The position numbers and the translations under genes are program-made. Below, in pieces: positions 10,561 through 22,483 of a stretch of 64,000 nucleotides of DNA. The notes under the pieces are model-generated. The model searched no databases, was not told the origin of the DNA, and saw only the letters and a program-made list of their open reading frames with translations. Every line of letters begins with the position of its first letter. Position 1 is the stretch's first letter. This stretch comes from Nymphaea colorata (Eukaryota; Streptophyta; Magnoliopsida; Nymphaeales; Nymphaeaceae). The stretch covers positions 8,571,682 through 8,635,681 of the forward strand of contig NC_045151.1 in NCBI RefSeq assembly GCF_008831285.2, given 5' to 3'.

Positions 10561-12168
10561 CAGATTTTAAATTTCTATTTTCTTGGCCTAAAGTATACCA
10601 ACTTCACCATTGCCAAAACCAAAGTGATATGTCCTATATTGGAGCTATGTTTGTTGGCCTCATAATGACATTGTTTTCTAAGTAAAAAACAAAATCTCAA
10701 ATGATGAAACTTTAGATGCATGTGATAGTAGGAATGCTCTTAGATAATGTTGTATGAATAAATGATTTATTTTCAAACATATAGAATGCATGCAATCGTG
10801 TATACACAAGAAATTATGGGATTCAAGAGTGCTCACAAGAATTTCTCTAGGAAGCTTAAGCAAGGCATGATAGAACTCTAACTAGATAATAACTGAATGA
10901 GAGCAAAATTTTGAACTTGTTTAAGTTTTAATGGAAACCAGAAGCCAACGAATTCAATTGCATATTTATAAAGAATTTTTCAAAGACCAATTCTAGTTTT
11001 CCTTATCTTCAAAGATTTTCAAAGAATTTAAACTTTCCCTTCTAATAGGTTTTTCCCAAACCAAAATGATTTATGAACCCAAATTATTTCATTTGAAACA
11101 TTTCTGTAATCATTTCATTAGATAGATTTTGGAACTCATCTTTTTCTAAGCCATTACAAAACACTTTCTTATCTTAAAAAAAAAAAAAACTTATCCTTTC
11201 ATTTTTTTTTTGCTTTATAAAACTTTAAACTTTAAAACACTTTGAAGTCCTTCTTACCATACACTGCACCGCATATAGGCTGAGGATAATATTTAAGTGA
11301 ATATGAAAATTCAATGAGAATGAGCATAGCCATTGGCTTAAAATTCAATGAGAATGAGCATAGCCATTGGCTTAATTACTCCAGGTAAAGGTGCCGAGAA
11401 TCGCTATCCCTTGTACTGATGAGTGGGGCCCCTTTTTATTCCCACGTTCAAGACAAATGCTATTTAACAAAACTAAGATCAATTTTAAGATGCAAAGACC
11501 CAACCATCTATTTTATATTTTCAATTTCATTTACATTTGGACTACATTTTTCACGCCATTTCAAATCCTATTTTAATTAGCAAATCGAAGCCTCAAAATG
11601 ATGCTAAAGATATTTGAATTGGAACGAAAGAAAGATTAGCTAATTTTTAGCAAATTTAGGAATTGAAAGTTGGTAATTAGGACCACTGATATGAAGATCA
11701 AGATTAGCAATTGAGGGGAAGAGCATTTGATGCACTATGGAGTAAAATAATTGATTGACTTTACAAGCCTGCAAGCAAAACATGCAAGTGTGTGACTTAT
11801 ATGAGCTAGCTAGTTGTGCCAACTTAGGTGGGACCACATTAAAAAGTGGATTCATTTGTAATATATAGTGGGATGAACTATCAAAGACACTTCATCTTCT
11901 CATTTATAAAACACATTTAACCAAAAATTGCAAATGTAATTTAGAGAAGACCAAGTTTCTGAACTTCTTCTCACCAATATTCCACTTGAACATGCTTTTA
12001 TGCCCTAACTTTATTAGTTGGACGAAGATAAAGATTTTGTACATATGTGATAAGATGAAATAAATTCAAAGATTTATAATTTTTTAGATCTCATATGTTA
12101 TCAAGATTGAATCCATGAAATTTAAGAAAACTTAACAAGATGTGATTGCATGAGGATCTTCTTGTTTA
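10561..12168. other. AT-rich spacer, no gene seen
   Basis: Only simple-sequence features: A/T homopolymers near 11176-11210 and one 34-bp tandem duplication. Frames of 60-70 codons on both strands have no family resemblance. Confidence 0.4.
11307..11374. repeat. 34-bp tandem duplication
   Basis: Two perfect adjacent copies (11307-11340 and 11341-11374) of a unit beginning aaattcaatgagaatgag. Confidence 0.9.
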
Positions 12169-12391
12169 GACTCATGATAGATGGATGGTTCACATTTATT
12201 GACATCTTGTCCTAGACTCAAGTCAATAGCGTGTATTCTATTTTAGACTCATGATACATGGATGGTTCACATTTATTGACATCTTGTCTTAGACTCAAGT
12301 CAATAGCGTGTATTCTATTTTAGACTCATGATACATGGATGGTTCACATTTATTGACATCTTGTCCTAGACTCAAGCCAATAGTGTGTATC
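12169..12391. repeat. 77-bp tandem array, about 2.9 copies
   Basis: Copies begin gactcatgata at 12169, 12246 and 12323, spaced exactly 77 bp; the third is slightly short and diverged at its end (caagccaatagtgtg). The array ends about 60 bp before the solo LTR's target duplication. Confidence 0.9.
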
Positions 12392-12449
12392 TTTCATCAA
12401 AAGGCAAAATCAATAGAAATTGAGTCTTCTTTTATGAGGCAACAGAAGA

Positions 12450-12454
12450 TTATG
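12450..12454. repeat. Target-site duplication TTATG, left copy
   Basis: TTATG directly precedes the TGTCACACC end of the older solo LTR; the matching TTATG lies at 26382-26386, after its GTTACA end. Confidence 0.85.
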
Positions 12455-14646
12455 TGTCACACCTCATCCCTTTTGACCCTCAAATATTTTTTTTTTAAAC
12501 ATAAAACATTTAGGTGCGACGACACAACAACTAAAAAAAAAAGAGCTATGCAATTCAAAATAATAGGACAAACTTTCCATTATGTAATAATTTTAGTTCA
12601 TACAAAACTCACATTAGATTTTTCAATGATACATATGACAAATATGCCTCAAAACCACAACTTTGATGCATAACAAAAACAAGGCATCAAAAAGACTTAA
12701 ACATGATGCGTCAGTACTACAATAGACCCAAAACCACCCCAATAGGATGTAAGTAGAGTCATTTGATCAACTTGCTGCCCTAGGTCTGCCAAAACCTGAA
12801 AAAGAAAGACAATTGAAGACTTAGCCTTCGCAGTATGACAACAAGTCAGATAAATCCCTAACCCTCTAAGGTAAGGGCTCAAATATGAGGTATACAAATA
12901 TGAAAGCAAATCATTATCATGTCGTGATAGGGCATACATTCACATGACTTGTCATGGAAGCCCCACACATATGCCACGACATGTAAAGGCTACTCCATGG
13001 CCACAATAGCACATTCATTAGTCACATGTCATTCATGCTTGAACACATCATTCACACACAATTCATTCACATTCTTTTCATTTACATTAGCTTTAGTGAA
13101 TTGACAGTTTTTGTAGGTGCAAACACAGGCATGTGCATACTGTGGGTAGCCTACAACCGGAAGACAACCTCCGTGGTGACCCGAAATGATATGGATCCAT
13201 TCACGCTATAGCGGTAGAACACTCATCCAGGGATGTGTGAATTCCAAGGAGAGATACTCAGCTTTACCTAGGACACCTAGTTTGGGAAGGCAGAAGCCCA
13301 ACACTCCAAGCACATCACACAACAATACCATGGGGCCTTGCACCGCCTGCACTTACCAGTGGCGAAGGCGGGACATCTCCCAAACACATTGTCACAACCC
13401 ATTGGTCTCTCATCTCTTATTCTTTCTTACGTATCATTATTATTGCACATTCACAAAATAACTGGTTATCTCATGAGGTTGGTTCACTTCACGAGTGCAA
13501 CCACACCTCCAATTGCTTCCACACGAGGGCTACACATATAGTTAACATTTTTAGCTAGCCGTCATAACATTATAGGTACAACTACCCTTCAATTTCATTC
13601 ATTTGCATTCATGCCTACGACAATGTTTGTGCAACATATCACAACATTCACATTAATTACACACATCAATTACATCTTTCAAAACTTAGCTAAACCATGG
13701 AGAGTAGTCTCGATCAATGATTGGCTTGTAGCTGTCCTGTGCAATTATCATTCTAGGATGCTTTCTAATGCACATTTAGGGTCGAGGAGATACTCGACTT
13801 TGTACCCCACCCTATTGGTTCTAAGCAGTTATCAATTCTAACATGCACATGCAATTGCGTAGTAATATTCAAAACAAAACTTATCTTACAACAAATCAAT
13901 CACATGCATACATACACTCATTCACAACACAGTCATAGGATCCAACAATCCTGAAAACACACATTCAAAGATTGGTCCCATGCAGGGATTTGCTTGGAAT
14001 GTTGCCATGCCTGCAAACATAATCAAGCTTCACGTCTTGTTGCTCAAAGTCATAGCTTCATGTCTTGTTGTTCAAGGTCTAATGGACATGCTCTGTGTAC
14101 CTGCAAACATAATCAAGCGATAAGATTTCTACTCATTCCGCTTTACAATCTGTTCAAGTATAAAATATAATCATTGAGGCATACGTCATCACCTCAAGAG
14201 GGTGTCGATGGGTAGTGTCGACCCACAAAACCCTCCAATAGGTCTCTTCCCAAACCTACAAGTTATCACCAAACGATCTATGTTCTGAGCTTTCGATTCA
14301 ACCAATCACTAATACACATTTCACTTGCTTTCATAGTTGAGGCATCTACCCAATGTTACACCCAACTTACATATTCTTCTTCAACAAACACTGCAACACG
14401 CACATCGACAGTAGTATGTGCCACAAGTTTGCAACAATGGTCCTACATCTTCTCAACCGTATCCCATGTCTACCATGTTTTCTAATCGCTTCGAAAATCA
14501 ATCCATCATGCTAAAGAGATAGATATACCCGTAAATCCTCGTCCTTCTCAAAATAGTCATAACCTTTTTTCAAAATAGCAACATCGCTCATATGCATTCC
14601 AAATCATCGTATCATGAGTCTAGCATGCTCAAATAATAATTATACA
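12455..14646 (-). mobile_element. Older solo LTR, left part (split by nested element)
   Basis: It begins TGTCACACCTCATCCC and follows, at clearly lower identity, the same order of landmarks as the intact LTRs at 14.65 and 22.48 kb (for example aggtgcgacgacacaacaa and cctacaaccgg). It stops at ...TTATACA, where the younger element inserted, and resumes at 25374. The rejoined LTR is about 3.2 kb (2192 + 1008). No internal region belongs to it, and TTATG flanks both outer ends. That is the footprint of a solo LTR made by LTR-LTR recombination. The orientation matches the younger element (transcription on minus). Confidence 0.85.
14642..14646. repeat. Target-site duplication ATACA, left copy
   Basis: ATACA precedes the younger element and is repeated at 25369-25373 immediately after it. 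Confidence 0.9.
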
Positions 14647-17559
14647 TGTCACACCCCAACCCTTTTGACCCTCAAAAGAATTTTTTTTTTCTTAACATAA
14701 AACATTGAGGTGCGACGACACAACAATTCAAAATGAGATGAGCCAAGAAATTTAAAATAATGGGGCAAGCTTTCCATTATATAAGAATTTCAGTTCCTCT
14801 GTACACATAACCAGAAATGACCCAAAATCAAAACATTGATGCCTAACCAAAATCAAGCATCAATAAAACCAAAACAAGACATGCCAGCACAACATTTGAC
14901 CCAAAACCTCCCCAATAAGATGTGAGTGAAGCCATCTGATCAATCTGCTGCCCCTGGTCCGCCAAAACCTGAAAAAGAAAAACAACTAAAGGCTTAGCCT
15001 TCGCAGTATGGTAACAAACCAGAAAAATCCCTAAACCTCTAGGTAAGGGCTCAGATATGATCTAATCACCAATAACATACAACTCTGCATAACATATCAT
15101 TCTCATTCTAATCATTTACATTAACTTTAGTGAATTGACAGTTCTTGTGGGTGCAATACACAGGCACGTGCACACCGCGGGCGGCCTACAGCCGGGAGAC
15201 AACCCCCGTGGTGACCCGAATCGATATAGATCCATTCACGTTGCAGCGGTAGAGCACTCATCCATGGATGTGTGAATTCCAAGGAGAGATACTCAGCCTT
15301 CCCTAGGACACCTAGGTTGGGAAGGCGGGAGCCCAACGCTCCAAGCACAACACACAACAGTACCCTGGGGCCTTGCACCGCCTGCGCTCCGAACAGGCGA
15401 GACCAGTGGCGAAAGCGGGACGTCTCTCAAACACATTGCCACAACCCACTGGCCTCTCATCTCTTATCATTTCTTATTTAACATTATGAACACACAATCA
15501 CAAGATGATCAACTAGCTCATGAGGTTGGTTCACTCAACGAGTGCCTCATACCTCCAAATGCCTCTACACGAGGGCTACATATATAATTAACATTCTTAA
15601 CTAGCCGTCATAACAATACGGGTATAACTACCCTTCAATTCCATTCATTTGTATCATACCCAAGGCAAAGCATATGAAAACATTACAACATTCACATCAC
15701 ATATCACATCAACCATATCTTTCAAAACTTAGCCAAACCATAGAGAGTAGTCTCGATCCGTGATTGGCTCGTAGCTGTCCTATGCAGTTATCATTCTAGG
15801 ATGCTTTCTAATGCACAGTTGGGGTTGAGGAGACACTCGACTCGATACCCCACCTCATCTGTCCTAAGCAGTTATCAATTCTAGCATGCACATGCAATTA
15901 CGTAGTAGTTTTCAAAACAAAACTTATCACATAAACATTCAATTCTCATGTATACAATCATTCAACCACATCATGGTCATAGGATCCAATGATCCTCAAA
16001 AACACAGTCTAGTTGGCCCCAGGCTGGGATTTGCCTGGAATGCCACCATACCTGTCGCACGTCGCTAAGATATCCAAAATGCCTCAAGCTAAAACCTAGT
16101 CACTCAAGGTCTACTAGACGTGCCCGGCGTACCTACAAACACAAAGAAAAGGTAAGTTCTACACTCGTTTCGCTATACAATTCAAACAAGTGTAAAAATA
16201 TAATCATTGAGGTATGTCAATGCCTCAAAAGGGTGTCGACGAGTAGTATCGACTCACAAAACCCTCCAATAGGCCTCTTTCCAATCCTTTGAGGTTGTGA
16301 CCAAACATCTAAACTCAAAGCTTCGATCAACCGATCACTAACACACTTCTCAAAAGCTTTCTTTAGTTGAGGTGCCTTCCCAATACCCCCAACTTGCATG
16401 CTCTTCTCCAACTAACCAAGAATTACGCCTGTCGCAATAGTATGAACCGCAAGTTGTAGTAACAGCCCTATCTCTCCTCAACCACGTCCAACCTCTACCA
16501 TGTTTTTCAATAGCTTCAAAAATCAACAACTCATGCTAAAGAGATAGATATACACATGGATTCTTGTTCTTCTCATAAATAGTCATAAACTTTCCCCAAA
16601 ATAACAACATCGCTAAAAAGCTATCCAAAACATCAAATCATGAGTCTAGCATGCTTAAACAATAATTATACATGCTCTAATAAATATTACTCAACAATCT
16701 AAGCTCGATTAGGTCTTGCTCACCCCAATTCAAGAGCTCAAACTGCTGCGATGCTTCCGGCAGCCACCTCACGAGTCCAAGTGGTCTCTAAGCGGGAAAA
16801 ATCATTCAATGCTGCCACCACCAAGGCCTACCAGTCGCTGTTATGAGAGGGAAGACCAGTCCCCCAAGCTGAAATCCGATCACATAATCGTAAATAGGGT
16901 GAGATTTAGTGAAAAAAGGTCAAAAGAAGGGTCTGCCGTTTGAGTAGGACCTCCCGTAGCTGCAAGGGAGGAGGCTAAAGTCAAATGGGAGAAAGAGGGC
17001 ACGAAAGGATGGGAGTGAGGCTGCATACGTGAGGGAGACGGTGAGAGAGGAGAAACCCAGTGTTCGGGTGAGGGAGAGAGAGACCGCATGAGCAGGAGAG
17101 GGGAAACATGGCAGGAGAGAGAGAACGTGGGCAGAGAGGGTTCAAATAGAGAGAAGAGACAGACGGGGAGGGTGAGAAGGAGTGAGAGAGGCAGAAGAGG
17201 TTGATAGCACGAGAGAGTGAAGGCTGGGCAAGGGGGAGGCCGTGCGAGAGGGAAAAGGGTGTGGGCAGAGGGTCGAGAATGCAGCGAAGGAGGGAGAAGG
17301 AGAAAGAAGCGGAAAGAAGAAAGATGAAAGCAAAGAGGATTCAAGTGGGCTTACCTGAGCGTCGCCCTCCACCTCTGTCGTCGCTGCCTGCTTCTCTGTC
17401 GCAAGAGCGGTGAGAGATGAGAGAACGAAGAAGAGGGAGGTTCTGCGGTAAGGGAGAAGAGACGGAGAGGAAAAGAGAGCCAGCGTCGAGCTCCCCTTCA
17501 CGCCTGGACTTTGGGTTTGGGTCCGGATCCAGACCTGAAATAAAAGAACGAGCGTTACA
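14647..17559 (-). repeat. 3' LTR of nested gypsy element
   Basis: Plus-strand TGTCACACCCC ... GAGCGTTACA, 2913 bp, matching 22484-25368. Its last ~600 bp on plus (about 16950-17480) is GA-rich. Serine/proline-rich frames on minus and Arg/Glu-rich frames on plus there are composition artefacts. Confidence 0.93.
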
Positions 17560-17572
17560 TCCTACCCTCCTT
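17560..17572 (-). other. Polypurine tract
   Basis: Minus-strand AAGGAGGGTAGGA abuts the start of the 3' LTR, where plus-strand DNA synthesis is primed. Confidence 0.8.
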
Positions 17573-18097
17573 AAATAAAATTTCGTCCTCGAAATTTATA
17601 TCGTACTCGAAATTTATATCGTACCTTAATGCAGCAACAAGTGTGGATATTTCTTTTGCATTTCCTCCTCGAGTTCCCATGTACTCCTTCAACCCATGGT
17701 GTTGCCATTCTACCCTCACTAAAGGAATTCTCTTCGTGCGAAACACTTGCACTCTTTGATCCACAACTCTAATAGGTTTTTCTTCCATTATCAAATCATC
17801 ATGCACTTGAATACCTCAAAAATCAATCACATGTGTAGGATCCGATACGTACTTTCGAAGCATGGAAACATGAAAAACATCATGAACATGACTTAAGTCA
17901 GGTAGTAGTGCCAATCTGTATGCCACCTCTCCAATCTTCTCTAATATCTCAAAAGGTCCTACGAACCTCGGGCTCAACTTTCCCTTAATACCAAATCAAA
18001 AAACACCTTTAGTAGGCGAAATCTTCAAGAACACATGATCACCAACCTCAAAAGCCAACTCTCTCCGTTGAATGTCGGCGTAACTCTTTTGCCTACT
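17573..18097 (-). pseudogene. Integrase C-terminus with GPY/F and chromodomain-like tail
   Basis: The minus strand reads LSPRFVGPFEILEKIGEVAY (the GPY/F module), then DLSHVHDVFHVSMLRKYV, then after a stop EEKPIRVVDQRVQVFRTKR and VRVEWQHHG, corresponding to the chromodomain-like tail of Tekay/Del elements. That tail is thought to steer integration to heterochromatin. Stops interrupt it (one before GIQVHDDL). An 18-bp duplication (gtactcgaaatttatatc) lies near 17590-17625, at the very end of the frame. Confidence 0.75.
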
Positions 18098-19162
18098 TTA
18101 AGCAGTCAATAACTTTTTCCTTATCAGTTGCACTTGGTCGGTGTAGTGTTGCAATACCAAATTGTTCTCGATCTTGCCATCACCCATTTTGGTCCAACAA
18201 GTTGGTGATCGGCATGGCCTTCCATACAAGGCCTCAAAAGGTGTCATACCGATACTAGAGTGGTTACTGTTATTATATGCAAACTCTGCCAATTTTGCAT
18301 GTTTTTCTCATTCTCCTTTTCAGTCCAAAACACATGCACGTAACATGTCTTTTAATGTCTGGATGGTCCTCTCAGATTGCCCATCAGTTTGGGGGTGGAA
18401 CGCTATGCTCAGCTTAAGCTTAGTACCCAAAGTTTTTTGCAATTGCCCCCAAAACCTAGAGGTAAAACGTGGGTCTCGATCCGCAATAATGGACTTTGGC
18501 ACTCCATGCAATCTCACTATCTCCCCAATGTATAACTCTGCGAGACTCTCTAATGATTGACTGATTCTAATTGGCAGAAAATGGGCAGACTTCGTAAGTC
18601 GATCAACAATTACCCATATGACATCATGTTGTCTTCTAGTGTGAGGCAAGCCAACCACAAAATTCATCGTAATGTCCTCTCATTTCCATACTGGAATATC
18701 AATCCTCTGCAACAAGCCTCCTGGTCGTTGATGCTCTGCTTTGACCCGCTGACAAACTAAGCATTTGGCCACGTATTCTGCAATTTCGTGCTTCCTTCCA
18801 GACCACCAGAAATTTCTCTTCATATCCTGAAACATTTTTGTACTGCCCGGGTGTATGGAAAATTTGGATTTGTGAGCTTCATCAAGCAACTGACGCTTTA
18901 CCCCTTCATCTCTAGGGACCCACAATCTTTGTCGAAACCGTAATGAATCATCTTCATCTTGATGCCAAAGAGAATCTGTCTTCTTACTTTCTTCCATGTT
19001 TTTAGCAAAATCAGGATCTTCCTTTTGCTTCATGACCAACTCTTCTAACAGAGGGTGCCGTATTAAGGCAGTCATTGTCGCTCTGTTCTCGTCACCTAGG
19101 TGAGGCTTCCATGATATCAAATCTTGCAACAATGTCCAAGAACGAGTCAACATACTGCACAT
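18098..19162 (-). pseudogene. Integrase, N-terminal zinc finger and catalytic core
   Basis: 19162-18680 encodes the HHCC zinc-binding part (H..H, then CLVCQR) ending RIDIPVWK-stop. The same frame resumes with [19 protein letters not shown], so a conserved Trp codon is probably now TGA. 18667-18320 is the core: [15 protein letters not shown] (first acidic residue), [12 protein letters not shown] (second) and [15 protein letters not shown] (Glu). 18292-18098 continues MAEFAYNNSNHSSIGM. The DDE residues are present but the reading frame is broken. Confidence 0.85.
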
Positions 19163-19174
19163 AGTTGCCTTAGC

Positions 19175-20385
19175 CTATCTGCTCAAAGCATCAGCCACCA
19201 CATTCGCTTTTTCTGGATGATATGATATTTTGAAATGATAATCCTTCAAGTACTCAATCCATCTTCTTTGTCTCAGGTTGAGATCCTTCTGGGAGAATAT
19301 GTACTTCAATGACTTGTGGTCTGTAAACATATCAAATATTGCCCCATAGAGATAGTGTCTCCATACCTTCAATGCGAACACAACCGCTCCCAACTCCAAA
19401 TCATGAGTGGGATAGTGTTTCTCATGGTCCTTCAATTGTCTCGATGCATAAGCCACTACACGACCATGTTGCATCAATACACAGCCATAACCAATTCCAA
19501 ATGCATCGGTGTACACAACAAACCCTGAATGACCCGATGGAAGTGTCAAAATAGGGGCGGTAGTAAGCTTATCCTTCAAAGTTTGGAAACTCTTTTCGCA
19601 CTCTTCATTCCAAACGAACTTCACTTCTTTTCTCAATAGCTTAGTCATGGGCGTAGCTATTTTCGAAAAGTCTTGTATAAACCTGCGATAGTATCCTGTC
19701 AAACCCAAAAAGCTCCTAACCTCAGTTACATTGTACGGTGTCTTCCAGTCCTGTACAACTGACACCTTAGCTGGATCGACAGAAACTCCATCCTTCGAGA
19801 TCACATGACCAAGAAAGTTTACTTCTCTAACCAAAATTCACATTTCGAATACTTGGCATATAACTTATGCTTGCGCAAAATACTCAACACACTCCTTAAG
19901 TGATCTCTATGCTCTGCCTCGCTATCTGAGTACACCATAATATCATCAACAAAAACAATAACAAACCGGTCCAAGTAGGCTTGGAAGACCCGATTCATGA
20001 GGTCCATGAATGCTGCGGGAGCATTGGTCAATCCATAAGGCATGACCCTGAATTCATAGTGCCCATATCTAGTTCGAAAAGCAGTCTTAGCAACATCTTC
20101 TTCTTGTATCAAGAGTTGATGATAACCTGTCCTCAAATCAATCTTGGAGAACACCTTTGCATTCTTCAGCTGATCAAACAAGTCTTCAATTTTAGGAAGC
20201 AGATACTTATTCTTGATGGTGACTTGATTCAACATGCGGTAATCTATGCACAAGCACATTGTTCTGTCATTTTTCTTAACAAACAATACAGGTGCTCCCC
20301 AAGGTGACACACTAGGTCGAATGAAGCCCTTATCCAAGAGCTCCTGCAATTGCCTCCTCAGTTCTTCTAACTCTGCTGGTGCCAT
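19175..20385 (-). pseudogene. Reverse transcriptase and RNase H
   Basis: 20385-19819 carries the RT fingers and palm: [37 protein letters not shown] and the catalytic box [10 protein letters not shown] frameshift near 19.83 kb moves to 19834-19175: [12 protein letters not shown], the connection domain, then RNase H ([35 protein letters not shown]) ending [16 protein letters not shown] stop stands where this family usually has Arg before [11 protein letters not shown]. The enzyme would copy element RNA into cDNA. The domains are nearly full length, but not as one frame. Confidence 0.9.
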
Positions 20386-20427
20386 TCAGTATGGTGCCTT
20401 AGAAATGGGAGTTGTCCCTGGCAACAA

Positions 20428-21088
20428 CTATATCTTGAATTCTACTTCCCGCGTTGAAGGCAAACTCGATAGCTCTTCAAGAAACACATCAGGGTACTCA
20501 TTCACAATGGCAATATCCTGTAACTTCACCGGCTCAGTCACACTGGTCAACACATTGACCAAGAATGCAATGCTTCCCTTTTCTAACAGTCTTTTAGCTT
20601 TTAACGCAGACACCATTATCTTATCAGTTCGACTAGCTTTACGAGCTTGGAATTCCACGGGTTGCATCTCAGGAGTCAACAATAGTATATGCTTCTTTCT
20701 GCAATCTATGTTGGCATAATACGCATATAGCCAATCCATGTCCAAAATAACATCAAACCCAGTAAGACTAATGATTACCAACTGTGCCGGTAAGTGGTGT
20801 TGATGTATCTTCACATCTACATCAGGTAGATACTCGCTACATGACTCTTGGGCATGCATAGGGCTGACCACTTTCAAAACATACGGCATCATCCTAGCCG
20901 ACACTTCTAGTGAAGAGGCAAATCGACTAGATAGATATAAACGAATGAGTCGCCCCTGCATCAAACAACACTCTAGCAATATGAAAACCAATAAGTAAAG
21001 TACCTTCAATAAGGTAGTGGGCCTGCAGCTCCTCCACGGTAGTTGCATAGACACGTCTGGTTGTCCTTTGTGCATTAGAAGATCCGGC
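20428..21088 (-). pseudogene. Aspartic protease region of gag-pol
   Basis: The active-site segment reads LFDAGATHSFI near 20.95 kb in one frame. The rest of the fold (SSRFASSLEVSARMMPYVLK, ending FDVILDMDWL) is in another, so a frameshift separates them. A linker follows, ending STREVEFKI, before RT. The family motif is usually DSGATHSFI and GMDWL; the Ser-to-Ala and Gly-to-Asp differences may be decay. Confidence 0.8.
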
Positions 21089-22237
21089 CTATTGCTTCTT
21101 CGACTCTTTTCCTGCCATGATGGGGCAATCTTTGATGAAGTGCCCCATCCCTCCACAGTGTAAACACGCCTCGGTTATCTGATAACATGGCTTTCCAGGG
21201 TGCACACGTGAACAAGTAGGGCACTTCGGTAGAGTCGGAGTAGTCACTGCCCCCTGTATGACGTCACTGCGGTTTGGCCTACTCCGCCTGAATGTTTGAT
21301 TATCACGCCTCTCATAAGGCCTAGCCCTGCCTGCAAAGTGGTGGTGCTTGACTGGCATACGTCCACCCTATGTGTGATGGGTAGTCTTCTTCTGATGGTC
21401 TTTCTGAGTCCTAGCTCAATCTTCTTCCATGCATCTAGCCATAGTGACCGCCTCGTCCAAGTTGCGAGGTCTGCTTGACATAACTCTACCTCGTAGTCCA
21501 TCACGCAACCCATGTACAAACTTGTCGGCTCTGGCCTCATCTGTGGTGTAGAGGTGCGGGCAATACACCTCCAAGTGTTGATACTTAGTAACATATTCCT
21601 CCAAGATCAAATGATTTTGTTGCAATTCAAGAAACTCTTGCATCTTCTTGTTTTGGGCATGAGCAGGGAAGTATGTGCTGAAGAACGAATCTCTGAACTG
21701 CTTCCAAGAGATCGACTGCTGGTCTGCAAACCGGATCTCACGGGTCGATTGCCACCATTTTTTGGCATCACCTTTAAGCATATACGAGCCATAGTTTACT
21801 TTGTCACCTCCTGGCACCTTCAGAACCTCAAAGATATGTTCAACCTCTTCGATCCATTCTTCTGCCTTGTCTGGATTGTCATCTTCAGTAAAGACAGGCT
21901 GCTGCATCGACATAAAATGCTTGAATGACACCGTCGTTGCTTTATCCTTAGGTGGTGCGGTGCTGTCTCCTATAGGAGATGCTTGGTTTCTCTGATTACC
22001 GACCATTGACTGTACTAGTGAGGTCAACGTCTGCAACGTTGTCAGCAATATAGTATGCTGATCCACAGGTGGAGTCTGTCTCGGTGGGGTTTGAGCACCC
22101 CCACCCATCTGGGCATACTGGTGCCCTGACGTACTGTCATCATGTCGGGTATGTGCATCAGAATGGGCCGGACTTGGCTCTCTCTGTGCCTCTGTAGACG
22201 GCCCAGCTCGCTTCTTACCCCTTCGTTGGTACTCCAT
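21089..22237 (-). pseudogene. Gag (capsid and zinc-knuckle nucleocapsid)
   Basis: Start ATG at 22237-22235 (MEYQRRGKKRAGPS). A charged, low-complexity N-terminus is followed by the retrotransposon gag capsid region (ADKAEEW-type segment KAEEWIEEVEHIFEVL, then GDAKKWWQSTR and WKQFRDSFFSTYFPA). A TGA at about 21416 ends the first frame. The same frame resumes at 21358 and encodes a CCHC knuckle, CLHCGGMGHFIKDC, preceded by CPTCSRVHPGKPC. Loss of continuity is by one or two in-frame stops rather than rearrangement. Confidence 0.88.
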
Positions 22238-22467
22238 CTATACAAATAAGAACTCTCATACTTATTACAAAGTTCGAGACAACTCTTACAAGTCCCATTT
22301 GCAAAGATACATCACAATCATCAAAACATCACTTCATCATATACTTATAAATATATGCATCTTAATAAAATTAAAACTTCAATAAAAGTGAACTTAAATA
22401 GCACGTACATGGGCAACACGGTTTCACAGATAGGCATTAACTCACATCTATAGTGGGGTTTGCCCTA

Positions 22468-22479
22468 GCTCTGATACCA
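22468..22479 (-). other. Primer-binding site, initiator Met-tRNA type
   Basis: Minus-strand TGGTATCAGAGC, four bases inside the 5' LTR edge, complementary to the 3' end of plant initiator Met-tRNA. Confidence 0.9.
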
Positions 22480-22483
22480 AAGT

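Noticed and set aside
12169-12391. 77-bp repeats considered as a CRISPR-like array
   Set aside because: The units are contiguous without unique spacers, and the window is plant nuclear DNA.
16880-17501. Frames of 119-154 codons encoding Ser/Pro/Leu-rich proteins (and counterparts at 24.8-25.4 and 25.5-26.3 kb)
   Set aside because: They are translations of the GA-rich block of the gypsy LTRs, appear on both strands, and repeat in each LTR copy.
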